A DNA stretch of 5,119 nt from an uncultured Alphaproteobacteria bacterium (GCA_905480445.1 CAJQQJ010000044.1:1-5119); one strand, 5' to 3'; counted from the first letter of the stretch, positions 1 to 5,119 are shown. Program-made: numbers and translations. The notes: generated by a model from the sequence alone, not told the origin.

Positions 1-245
1 GCATTCGCCGATTGCGTGAAACATGGAAAGTCATTGATGATCAAATAGGTGACGACCAATGGATACTAGGCGAAAAGTTCAGTGCCGCTGACATCTATCT
101 TTTTATGTTAACAACTTGGCTCAATACACCGCGTGGTCATCCATCAGTAAACGAGTTCCCGAATGTAAAACGTATTGCGGATGCTGTGATGCAAAGACCG
201 AGTGTACAACTTGTTTACAAAGAATGGATTGCTGGACAGGCCTGA
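1..245 (+). CDS. Glutathione S-transferase, C-terminal part (5' end outside window)
   Basis: The open frame runs in from the left edge (first full codon at position 3) and ends at TGA 243-245, giving about 80 residues of the all-helical C-terminal GST domain. The clearest signature is FSAADIYLF (about residues 26-34 of the visible part). This is the S/T-x-x-D N-capping box and hydrophobic staple found in helix alpha-6 of nearly all GST-fold proteins. It is followed by a Trp-rich helix and a PNVKRIADAVMQRPSV stretch typical of the domain's end. The thioredoxin-like N-terminal domain with the glutathione site lies upstream, so class and substrate cannot be judged. The TTG at 12 is only an internal Leu codon, because the frame stays open to its left. 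Likely role, from the family: cytosolic glutathione conjugation or a related thiol transfer. The gene converges on the SDR gene and is probably not part of that operon. Confidence 0.85.
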   Translation, partial: IRRLRETWKVIDDQIGDDQWILGEKFSAADIYLFMLTTWLNTPRGHPSVNEFPNVKRIADAVMQRPSVQLVYKEWIAGQA

Positions 246-246
246 A

Positions 247-269
247 GTTAGTCGTGCCTAAGGACTAAC
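247..269. terminator. Inverted repeat between convergent genes, possible weak bidirectional terminator
   Basis: GTTAGTC (247-253) and GACTAAC (263-269) form a perfect 7-bp stem with a 9-nt loop. The repeat sits in the 12-bp gap between the GST stop and the SDR stop and runs into the last codons of the SDR gene. A tail-to-tail position is typical of a shared terminator. However, neither strand has a T-run after the stem and the stem is only moderately GC-rich, so efficient intrinsic termination is doubtful. Confidence 0.3.
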
Positions 270-1016
270 CCAACCACCGTTCGCATCAAGAATAGCGCCC
301 GTAACGTAAGAAGCCTCTTCACTAAGAAGGAACAAGGCCGTGCCTGCTATTTCTTCTACTTCGGCTGGGCGGTTTAGTGGAACTTGTGCCATGACCCAAT
401 CAATCCATTCAGGGTTTTCGTGAGCATAGATAGTTGAAAGTTCTGTCATTGTTGCCCCTGGACGTAAGCAATTCACCCTTATTCCTTCAGCCGCCTGTTC
501 TTTTGCCAAACCTACTGAGAAGGTATCAATTGCGCCTTTTGAGGCAGCATAATCGATATAGGTAAAAGGGCCGCCGTGTTTGGAAGCAGCTGAAGAGATG
601 TTTACAATTGAACCGCCCTGCCCACCATGACGTTTAGCCATACGCTGAATGGCGTACTTGGAACAGAGGAAGTATGAATAGACATTGATCTCAAAAAGTT
701 TCTTTAAGGCGTGCAAAGACTGCTCATCTACTCGAGTGCCGCCGCCATTGGTACCAACATTGTTCACCAGTCCCGTTAGCAGGCCCAAATCCTTGTCGAT
801 CTGCTTATAGAGCTCTACCACCTGATCTTCCTGGCTTACGTCTGCTTGAACTGCAACGGCCTTTCCACCTGCCCCTTTGATATCGCTGACAACGGCGAGG
901 GCTTCTTCTTCTGACTGGGCATAGTTCACACAGACTTTCCATCCCCGCTTCGCTGCTTCTATACAGATACCTGCACCAATGCCTCTGCTGCTACCTGTTA
1001 CCAAGAGTACTGACAT
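258..1016 (-). CDS. Short-chain dehydrogenase/reductase (SDR), classical type
   Basis: This is a complete 252-residue protein, the usual length for a classical cytosolic SDR with one Rossmann domain. Visible signatures are the TGSSRGIG dinucleotide-binding motif (7-14), NNVG (85-88, for the usual NNAG), Asn111 in the EINVYS stretch, the catalytic Ser141/Ser142 region, and YAASK with Tyr156 and Lys160. Also present are RPG (185-187) and the common C-terminal ILDANGGW. Strand beta-2 ends in VNYAQS with no acidic residue, which by family rules points to NADP(H) rather than NAD(H). The fold resembles FabG or glucose 1-dehydrogenase-like enzymes, but these motifs do not define a substrate. ATG 1014-1016 is preceded by AAGGAG (1024-1029) at 7 nt. 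It lies 3 bp after the FMN-dehydrogenase gene and is surely co-transcribed with it, so its substrate is probably an intermediate of the same pathway (inference). FabG proper is less likely because no fatty-acid synthesis genes are nearby. Confidence 0.93.
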   Translation of the reverse strand: MSVLLVTGSSRGIGAGICIEAAKRGWKVCVNYAQSEEEALAVVSDIKGAGGKAVAVQADVSQEDQVVELYKQIDKDLGLLTGLVNNVGTNGGGTRVDEQSLHALKKLFEINVYSYFLCSKYAIQRMAKRHGGQGGSIVNISSAASKHGGPFTYIDYAASKGAIDTFSVGLAKEQAAEGIRVNCLRPGATMTELSTIYAHENPEWIDWVMAQVPLNRPAEVEEIAGTALFLLSEEASYVTGAILDANGGWVSP

Positions 1017-1019
1017 AGA

Positions 1020-2177
1020 CTAACTCCTTGGCGGCAAGAAATTGGGGAGCAGTTTGACCTCCGGGCAACCAATCTGTGCCATCGTAGATCTCAGTTCTTC
1101 CTTTAGAATGGTCGCCACCTGATCAGCGCCTTTCTCTCCCACAGTTCCCATACCCATCATGAATGCTCGGCCACAGAGCACTAGGTCGGCGCCAGACGCC
1201 AACATCCGTGCTACATCCAGTCCAGTTCTGACCCCACCATCGGCCATAACCAAAACTTCCGATCCAACAGCTTCCCGCATCAACGGTAACAAGGACGGAG
1301 CGGTTTCAGCCGCATCTAACTGTCGACCGCCATGATTGGACACGACGATGCCGTCAACGCCAACGGACCTACAAAGCGCCGCCTCCTCTGGATCCAGCAA
1401 GCCCTTCACAATGAACTTCCCTTCCCAGTTATCGCGAAAGAACTTCAGTCGTTCCAAGGACACATGTCCCTCGATCAGCTCACTTGCGTAGACACCCAGT
1501 TCGGCCAGGCTTAATCCTTTAGGAATGTAGGGCTTAATGTTGCGGAATTCCGGAACGCCGTGTTTTGCCATCGCCATGGCCCATCGTGGCCTGGAAACGA
1601 TCTGCGCTAGCGTTCGTAGATTAAACTTAGGCGGTACGGATAATCCGTTCTTTGCATTCTTTCTTCTAGGTGTGGAGGTAGGGATATCGACAGTGATAAC
1701 CAATGCTTCTGCGCCAGCCTCCTTCGCACGTTGCAGCATATCACGATCAACATCGTCATCAATGGTCGCATATTGTTGGTACCAGAACGCTCGATTGGAA
1801 GCCTTCTTTATATCCTCTACTGATGAAGTCGAAAAGCCGGACAGTGCAAAAGGAATGTTGTGCCTTTTTGCAGCAACGGACATGAACTCAGATGCTTTCG
1901 GCCACATCAAACCAGTCAACCCAATCGGTGCCATACCAAAAGGTGCATCGTAGTGATGACCAAAGATTTCAACAGACATGTCAGGTTCATTGGCAATTGT
2001 AGAAAGGTACTTTGGACGCAGTTTCACTTCCGCCAGTGCATGGATGTTAGCTCTGAGATTCTGCTCATCGCCAATGCCACCCATGAGGTAATCAAAGGCA
2101 AACTTAGGAATGGAACGCTCTATCTCTTGTTCCATGTCCCAAACCGAAGGGTATTTGGCTGAATGATTAAAAGCCAT
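1020..2177 (-). CDS. FMN-dependent alpha-hydroxy-acid dehydrogenase (LldD / mandelate dehydrogenase type)
   Basis: The 385-residue protein is full length for the TIM-barrel family that oxidises L-2-hydroxy acids to 2-oxo acids with FMN. By alignment with glycolate oxidase, all key residues are present: Tyr30, Tyr136 in WYQQY, Asp164 in TVDIP, Arg171, Lys258 in VKG, and the catalytic base His282 with Arg285 in SNHGGRQLD (280-288). The FMN-phosphate motifs DGGVR (313-317) and GR (336-337) are also present. The loop from about 180 to 220 (VPPKFNLRTL, RPRWA, HGVPE) resembles the membrane-docking segment of LldD and mandelate dehydrogenase, as opposed to soluble oxidases. Electrons may therefore go to quinone (inference). 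The C-terminal IGCPEV stretch also recalls mandelate dehydrogenase. The flavin-side motif MAPIGLTG has Gly86, which leaves room for more than glycolate, but LldD shares it, so it does not identify the substrate. ATG 2175-2177 follows AGGA (2184-2187) by 6 nt. The substrate is unknown; lactate is only one option. Confidence 0.93.
   Translation of the reverse strand: MAFNHSAKYPSVWDMEQEIERSIPKFAFDYLMGGIGDEQNLRANIHALAEVKLRPKYLSTIANEPDMSVEIFGHHYDAPFGMAPIGLTGLMWPKASEFMSVAAKRHNIPFALSGFSTSSVEDIKKASNRAFWYQQYATIDDDVDRDMLQRAKEAGAEALVITVDIPTSTPRRKNAKNGLSVPPKFNLRTLAQIVSRPRWAMAMAKHGVPEFRNIKPYIPKGLSLAELGVYASELIEGHVSLERLKFFRDNWEGKFIVKGLLDPEEAALCRSVGVDGIVVSNHGGRQLDAAETAPSLLPLMREAVGSEVLVMADGGVRTGLDVARMLASGADLVLCGRAFMMGMGTVGEKGADQVATILKEELRSTMAQIGCPEVKLLPNFLPPRS
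1024..1029 (-). promoter_or_regulatory. Ribosome-binding site of the SDR gene, inside the upstream gene
   Basis: On the minus strand AAGGAG lies 7 nt before the SDR start codon, inside the last codons of the FMN-dehydrogenase gene. It fixes the SDR start at 1016 and suggests translational coupling of the two genes. Confidence 0.75.
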
Positions 2178-2254
2178 TAAAAGTCCTGCTGTGAGATCTC
2201 TTAGATCAGGTTTTACTCGCTAGCGCTTTAGTAAGCTAGCAACACATTTATCAT
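2178..2254 (-). other. 77-bp gap inside the operon with two small inverted repeats
   Basis: GCTAGC occurs at 2219-2224 and again at 2235-2240, able to form a 6-bp stem with a 10-nt loop just after the oxygenase stop codon. Next to it, GATCT (2195-2199) and AGATC (2203-2207) form a 5-bp stem with a 3-nt loop. Neither is followed by a T-run on the transcribed minus strand. RNA processing, mRNA stability or partial attenuation are more plausible than full termination. The AGGA at 2184-2187 is the ribosome-binding site of the downstream gene. Confidence 0.35.
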
Positions 2255-3424
2255 TTAGTATGCACCGCGTAACAAAGGATTGGCATCGCGTGGTTGTCCT
2301 AAGTTATCAGCCATTATCCGCAAAGAAGAATTGAAATCACCGCGTTCAACTTGCATCCATTGCAACCACCTAGGACCAGTCACTGTCAATTCCGTACGTC
2401 CGTGTAGAATACGGTGGTTGTCAAAAATAGCGACGTCTCCAGGCTGAAGTTTCAAATGAAGAATACGGTCTGGGTCATCTGAAAGCGTAAGGAAACGTTT
2501 CATTGCTCGGTAATAGGGCACAACGTCCTCTGCGGGAATAGAAACAGGAGCCCCGACACGATCATTGACCCTGACGCCGATTATATTCCCCAAGGAATCA
2601 AGGGAGATGACTGGGAATTCAGCGATCAAGTCCACGTTGTTGGCATAGTGCCGCCTAAAAGGTTGGTTGTTACGGGCCAACACAGCGAAGCCATCTGGGT
2701 CTTCATTGCGCAGTGTTTCCGCGATTTCAAACCCATCTAAGAAAGTTGACGTGCCCGCCCCCTCAACATCTGTCTCGATACACAAGAAAATCAGAATGCC
2801 AGGTGGAGAGGCTCGATAGGGTTCATCCGTATGTGGTTTGAGTGCAATCGCAGACTGGGCAACCGCACCACTCGACAGATCAATGGCCAGGTTTTGAATA
2901 CGACCAAAGTTTGATTCTTGAATGGGTCCTATCCGAGCGGCAAAGGGCTCAAGCACGCCATCTTTGGGCGGTGCATTCTTCAAAAAGCAGATCCCATGAT
3001 CCCGGACGGATTGTAAAGCTTTAAGGAAGACTTCATCATTCTGGCTCGCTTCGATGAAGTCGAACTCGGGTGGACTATCTCTGAAAGTTTGATCCCACCC
3101 CTGAGGCACGAATGACCGCTCCCGACGACTAACTTCATCGTAGGCATTGGCACGCAACCAATCACTGGCAAAGGACGAGTGATGACCCTCTGACCAACTA
3201 ACTTGTAGGCTATCATTCTCTATTATCGCTGAAGAAATGGAGACATTGAGATCCAACGCAGAAAGCCTCGACTGCCTCCGCCCTATTTCTGGCCGTCCGC
3301 AGATGTCACAACAACAGTTGTCCCTCATCCAGATTGAGTGAAAAAACGAGGTCTTTCCATCGCTCCAGCCGAGTTCTACTCCATCATTTTCCAGCCTGAC
3401 CTGTAAGATCGACATTTTAGACAT
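2255..3424 (-). CDS. GBBH-like Fe(II)/2-oxoglutarate-dependent oxygenase (TauD/TfdA superfamily)
   Basis: The 389-residue protein has the two-domain layout of gamma-butyrobetaine hydroxylase. An N-terminal GBBH-like zinc domain (about 1-95) has Cys37, Cys39 and Cys42 in RDNCCCDIC plus His81, matching the human BBOX1 zinc ligands. A TauD-type double-stranded beta-helix follows, with the HxD pair His198/Asp200 in HTDEPYR, distal His341 in LHGR and 2-oxoglutarate-binding Arg352 in PRWLQ. All catalytic positions are intact, so it should couple 2-oxoglutarate decarboxylation to substrate oxidation in the cytosol. Recalled from memory, BBOX1 aligns without gaps around the cage. Its trimethylammonium-cage residues Tyr177, Trp181, Tyr194 and Tyr366 become Phe173, Gln177, Gln190 and Gln358 here, so a butyrobetaine substrate is unlikely. 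ATG 3422-3424 is chosen because GGAGG lies 8 nt upstream; a TTG at 3445 would merely translate that site. This is the first gene of the cluster, divergent from lysR. Confidence 0.93.
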   Translation of the reverse strand: MSKMSILQVRLENDGVELGWSDGKTSFFHSIWMRDNCCCDICGRPEIGRRQSRLSALDLNVSISSAIIENDSLQVSWSEGHHSSFASDWLRANAYDEVSRRERSFVPQGWDQTFRDSPPEFDFIEASQNDEVFLKALQSVRDHGICFLKNAPPKDGVLEPFAARIGPIQESNFGRIQNLAIDLSSGAVAQSAIALKPHTDEPYRASPPGILIFLCIETDVEGAGTSTFLDGFEIAETLRNEDPDGFAVLARNNQPFRRHYANNVDLIAEFPVISLDSLGNIIGVRVNDRVGAPVSIPAEDVVPYYRAMKRFLTLSDDPDRILHLKLQPGDVAIFDNHRILHGRTELTVTGPRWLQWMQVERGDFNSSLRIMADNLGQPRDANPLLRGAY

Positions 3425-3432
3425 TTTTCCTT

Positions 3433-3437
3433 CCTCC
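3433..3437 (-). promoter_or_regulatory. Strong ribosome-binding site that decides the oxygenase start
   Basis: On the minus strand GGAGG, continuing into AAGGAAAA, stands 8 nt before ATG 3424. The in-frame TTG at 3445 lies upstream of it, and its Gly-Leu-Glu-Glu-Gly extension would be the translation of this site. The ATG at 3424 is therefore the better start. Another in-frame ATG at 3415 is less well spaced. Confidence 0.8.
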
Positions 3438-3454
3438 AAGCCCAATTGACTCAG

Positions 3455-3482
3455 ACCCTAAGACAAGTCATTCATATGACAA
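3455..3482 (-). promoter_or_regulatory. Candidate sigma-70-type promoter of the three-gene cluster
   Basis: On the minus strand TTGTCA (3482-3477, 5 of 6 to TTGACA) is separated by 16 bp from TAGGGT (3460-3455), which keeps the first, second and last bases of the -10 consensus. This would place the transcript start roughly 20-25 nt before the oxygenase ATG. A second weak option is TTGTGA (3511-3506), 17 bp, then TTTTAT (3488-3483). A poor -10 would fit an activator-dependent promoter, as is usual next to LysR genes, but this is pattern matching only. Confidence 0.3.
3462..3482. promoter_or_regulatory. Candidate LysR-regulator binding site in the divergent region
   Basis: GTCAT (3467-3471) and ATGAC (3476-3480) form a small dyad with a 4-bp centre, and GACAA is directly repeated at 3462-3466 and 3478-3482. 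LysR proteins usually bind interrupted dyads between divergent genes. The dyad overlaps the candidate -35 of the cluster, and T3471-A3483 fits the loose T-N11-A rule. The sequence is short, so chance is a real alternative. Confidence 0.3.
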
Positions 3483-3529
3483 ATAAAAATATCAGAAGAA
3501 GACTTTCACAAAAGCTATATGTTAAGCCA

Positions 3530-4426
3530 ATGAATCTTAGACAACTAGAGGCATTCAAAGCCACAATACAAGCAGGGTCAATCTCTGGCGCTGCTGAGTT
3601 ACTGAACATTTCCCAACCAAGTGTCAGCTGTTTGGTCTCTGATCTCGAACGCTCTGTTCGATTTCCTCTGTTCGCAAAGAAAGGCCGAGGATTGGTTGCA
3701 ACACCAGAGGCACGACAGTTCTTCAAGGCAGTGGAAACCATGTTTATTGGCATCGACAGCTTAAAAACCACTGCTGAAGCAATCCGTTATTCAGCGGGCG
3801 GCGAGTTGTCATTTGGTGTCATTCCTTCTCTCGTTAACTCAATGATGCCAATCGCTGTTAAGAAATTCCAAGAAGTGCACAGCGAAGTCAATGTTTCGGT
3901 CTCGGTCCGCAACACACCCGAAATAGTCGAAGCAGTTCTGATGCAACAACTGGATCTGGGTGTCGTAAGCGGCGCTTTTCCGCTCGACGGGGTGGAAATC
4001 ATCCATCAAACTAGCCTTGACTACGTTTGCTTGATGCCGTCCTGCCATGCTTTGTCCAGGAACAGCGACGTCGACCTCTTTGAGCTAGATCTCGCAGAAG
4101 TCGTCACCCTGAACGCAAAGATTACTGACGACTCTTTGCAAGTGTTTCTGAAACAAAGTGCAGCTAAAACCTCTGGTTTACTGACCTCTCACTCCGTTCC
4201 TGCCATCGCGGCAATGGCAAGAGAAACTGGCCGCATAGCGATTGTGGATCCATTTACGGCAAGACTGAATATTCGTTTGGGCGACATGACGATGCGACCC
4301 TTCAAACAAGATTTGCGCTATACAGTTGCTATCATTGCACGTGGGACCTCAACCCTATCGTTAGCATCTAAACAACTGGCGGAAATCGTCATAAAGCAGC
4401 TTCAGGAGACGACTAATCCAGTATAG
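3530..4426 (+). CDS. LysR-type transcriptional regulator
   Basis: The 298-residue protein is the standard length of the family. It opens with MNLRQLEAFK and a winged helix-turn-helix (about 3-60): AGSISGAAELLNISQPSVSCLVSDLE, split here as AGSISGAAELL (15-25) and NISQPSVSCLVSDLE (26-40). The wing is LFAKKGRGLVATPEA, followed by a linker helix to about 90. The effector-binding, periplasmic-binding-protein-like domain spans roughly 93-290. The head resembles OccR/NocR-type regulators of opine and amino-acid catabolism (from memory). Cys34 sits where many family members carry Arg in the recognition helix. ATG 3530 is chosen because family proteins begin with this MNLRQLE segment. Upstream in-frame starts at 3476 (ATG) and 3446 (TTG) would add 18 or 28 basic residues, and none of the three has a good ribosome-binding site. 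It is divergent from the oxygenase gene and most likely controls that cluster in response to a pathway metabolite (inference). Confidence 0.92.
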   Translation: MNLRQLEAFKATIQAGSISGAAELLNISQPSVSCLVSDLERSVRFPLFAKKGRGLVATPEARQFFKAVETMFIGIDSLKTTAEAIRYSAGGELSFGVIPSLVNSMMPIAVKKFQEVHSEVNVSVSVRNTPEIVEAVLMQQLDLGVVSGAFPLDGVEIIHQTSLDYVCLMPSCHALSRNSDVDLFELDLAEVVTLNAKITDDSLQVFLKQSAAKTSGLLTSHSVPAIAAMARETGRIAIVDPFTARLNIRLGDMTMRPFKQDLRYTVAIIARGTSTLSLASKQLAEIVIKQLQETTNPV

Positions 4427-4467
4427 TGCCCGATGTGTTCAATTACTTTCGATCAAAGTCTTGAAAC

Positions 4468-4479
4468 CTGAAAATTCAG
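4468..4479. repeat. Small palindrome downstream of lysR
   Basis: CTGAAAATTCAG is a near-perfect 12-bp palindrome with 5-bp arms. As a hairpin it would have about a 4-bp stem and no T-run of note, so it is a poor terminator. It could be an operator-like dyad upstream of the VOC gene or chance. Confidence 0.2.
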
Positions 4480-4484
4480 CTTAT

Positions 4485-4513
4485 TTGCAATCAGAATTCT
4501 TACTTCGTAGAAC
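4485..4513 (+). promoter_or_regulatory. Candidate promoter of the VOC gene
   Basis: TTGCAA (4485-4490) is followed after 17 bp by TAGAAC (4508-4513), each matching 4 of 6 sigma-70 consensus positions. The spacing is right and the start would fall about 25-30 nt before the VOC start codon. A 120-bp gap after lysR makes an own promoter plausible, but the match is modest. Confidence 0.3.
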
Positions 4514-4546
4514 AACCTAAACAAAATGATTTAGAGAGAATGAAAA

Positions 4547-4933
4547 ATGATCGGTTACACCATGGTCGGCACCAACAACTTGACAGAAGCAGCCCGGTTT
4601 TACGACGCTGTTTTGGCACCATTGGGACTGAAACCTGTTGACGCAACGGATGATTACATAGGGTATGCGCCAGAAACCGCTCTGACCGAAATTGAGTTCT
4701 ACGTTACAAAACCTTTTAACGGCGAAGTCGCTACTTTCGGCAATGGAACAATGATCGCTCTCCAAGCAGAAACAAAACTCGCACTTGATCTTTTTCACAG
4801 ACTGGCCGTCGCAAATGGCGGCACCGACGAAGGTGCTCCTGGTCCTCGTCTTGCAAACAGCACAATAGAGTATACCTACACCCGCGATCTAGATGGCAAT
4901 AAAATTTGTGCCTTTTATAAACCTGCCGCTTAA
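4547..4933 (+). CDS. VOC-fold protein (glyoxalase/bleomycin-resistance/dioxygenase superfamily), small
   Basis: The 128-residue protein has the two beta-alpha-beta-beta-beta modules of a single VOC domain. Module 1 starts at MIGYTMVGTNNLTEAARFYD, here residues 1-20, with LAPLGLKPV after it. Module 2 includes GNGTMIAL (65-72), GGTDEGAPGPR (91-101) and the typical end RDLDGNKI (113-120). The usual metal ligands are not evident. The first-strand His is replaced in YTMVG, and the last-strand Glu is replaced by the CAF stretch. It may thus be a non-metal or divergent member, as is common in this small subfamily. True glyoxalase I activity is not supported. ATG 4547 is preceded by AGAGAG (4533-4538) at 8 nt. 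An ATG at 4540 is out of frame. It lies on the same strand as lysR, 120 bp downstream, with no clear functional link to the oxygenase cluster. The role is unknown. Confidence 0.88.
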   Translation: MIGYTMVGTNNLTEAARFYDAVLAPLGLKPVDATDDYIGYAPETALTEIEFYVTKPFNGEVATFGNGTMIALQAETKLALDLFHRLAVANGGTDEGAPGPRLANSTIEYTYTRDLDGNKICAFYKPAA

Positions 4934-4956
4934 TACGCTCTTAATTGGTGCGTATT
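4932..4956 (+). terminator. Hairpin at the VOC stop codon, probable terminator
   Basis: AATACGC (4932-4938) and GCGTATT (4950-4956) form a perfect 7-bp stem with an 11-nt loop, starting within the TAA stop codon. The stem ends in a short T-rich stretch (TATTT). The T-run is short and the loop long, so intrinsic termination may be weak. The position directly after the gene supports the call. Confidence 0.4.
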
Positions 4957-5119
4957 TCCCTGATTTCCCCGAATGATAGATCTGCGTTTATGTAAAGAAA
5001 TAGTTGCTTTCGCAAAGACTAGATACGACGCCATTTAAATCTGAAGCACGCGAGTATTTAACTATATTTACTTAGAATAAGCATTTTCTTATTTTTCACT
5101 TCGTGTTATTTAAAAAAGA
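4957..5119. other. AT-rich non-coding end of the window
   Basis: These 163 bp hold no convincing reading frame. The last 80 bp are notably A+T-rich, including TATATT (5063-5068) and TAGAAT (5073-5078), which resemble -10 elements but lack a matching -35. TTGC-TTTC-GCAA (5004-5015) is a small hairpin. This is probably the leader or promoter region of a gene beyond the right edge, but nothing firm can be assigned. Confidence 0.4.

Noticed and set aside
12..14. TTG at 12 as the start of a small 77-residue protein
   Set aside because: The frame continues to the left edge and the sequence is a GST C-terminal domain, so this is a truncated gene and not a small one.
1537..1953. 138-codon open frame on the plus strand inside the FMN dehydrogenase gene
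   Set aside because: It is antisense to a gene with full family motifs and has no recognisable domain; the same holds for the shorter plus-strand frames between 1332 and 2162.
1020..2177. Naming the FMN enzyme LldD, L-lactate dehydrogenase
   Set aside because: Catalytic motifs are shared by the whole hydroxyacid dehydrogenase family; no lactate permease or LldR-type regulator is present and the context points to another substrate.
2255..3424. Naming the oxygenase gamma-butyrobetaine dioxygenase (BBOX/GBBH)
   Set aside because: The overall family fit is good, but the cage residues for the trimethylammonium group are not conserved and no carnitine genes lie nearby.
3425..3445. TTG start at 3445 for the oxygenase
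   Set aside because: The added seven codons are the translated ribosome-binding site (GGAGG) of the ATG at 3424.
3472..4048. Minus-strand open frames inside the lysR gene (3472-3771, 3787-4002, 3839-4048)
   Set aside because: They are antisense to the well-supported regulator, with low-complexity Ser/Thr-rich or unfamiliar translations.
4517..4798. 93-codon minus-strand frame overlapping the VOC gene
   Set aside because: It is antisense to a clear VOC domain; its Cys/Phe-rich translation matches no family I recognise.
5001..5119. Promoter or replication-origin-like AT-rich element at the right end
   Set aside because: -10-like hexamers are expected by chance in such AT-rich DNA; no -35 at proper spacing, no iterons and no DnaA-box pattern were seen.

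Overview
The window looks like chromosomal DNA of a moderate-GC proteobacterium. A few lines counted by eye give about 42-53% G+C. The protein styles (a GBBH-like oxygenase beside an LldD-type flavoprotein, an OccR/NocR-like LysR regulator, and a VOC protein ending in a DLDGNKI motif) suggest a marine or host-associated alphaproteobacterium. That placement is inference. I see no rRNA, tRNA, CRISPR array, insertion sequence or phage gene.

Layout, left to right. Positions 1-245 (+) hold the 3' end of a glutathione S-transferase gene that begins outside the window. It converges, with a 12-bp gap, on a three-gene minus-strand cluster read from right to left. First is a GBBH-like Fe(II)/2-oxoglutarate oxygenase (3424-2255), then an LldD-type FMN alpha-hydroxy-acid dehydrogenase (2177-1020), then a short-chain dehydrogenase/reductase (1016-258). 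The last two are 3 bp apart, with the downstream ribosome-binding site inside the upstream gene. A LysR-type regulator (3530-4426, +) is divergently transcribed from the oxygenase. A small VOC-fold protein (4547-4933, +) follows, and the window ends in AT-rich non-coding DNA.

How the genes may work together (inference): the LysR protein probably controls the three-gene cluster from the roughly 105-bp divergent region. The oxygenase would hydroxylate or oxidise a small, probably carboxylated substrate. The FMN enzyme would oxidise a resulting 2-hydroxy acid to a 2-oxo acid, possibly passing electrons to the respiratory chain. The SDR would carry out another NAD(P)-linked step. The logic resembles known pairs of a 2-oxoglutarate oxygenase and a 2-hydroxyacid dehydrogenase such as CsiD-LhgO, but with different protein families.

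The most interesting detail is in the oxygenase. The metal and zinc sites of gamma-butyrobetaine hydroxylase are intact, but three of the four residues aligned with the trimethylammonium-binding aromatic cage are glutamine. A butyrobetaine or carnitine annotation is therefore unlikely to be right, and the true substrate appears to be something else. No transporter, CoA ligase or other pathway-defining gene lies in the window, so the substrate cannot be named.
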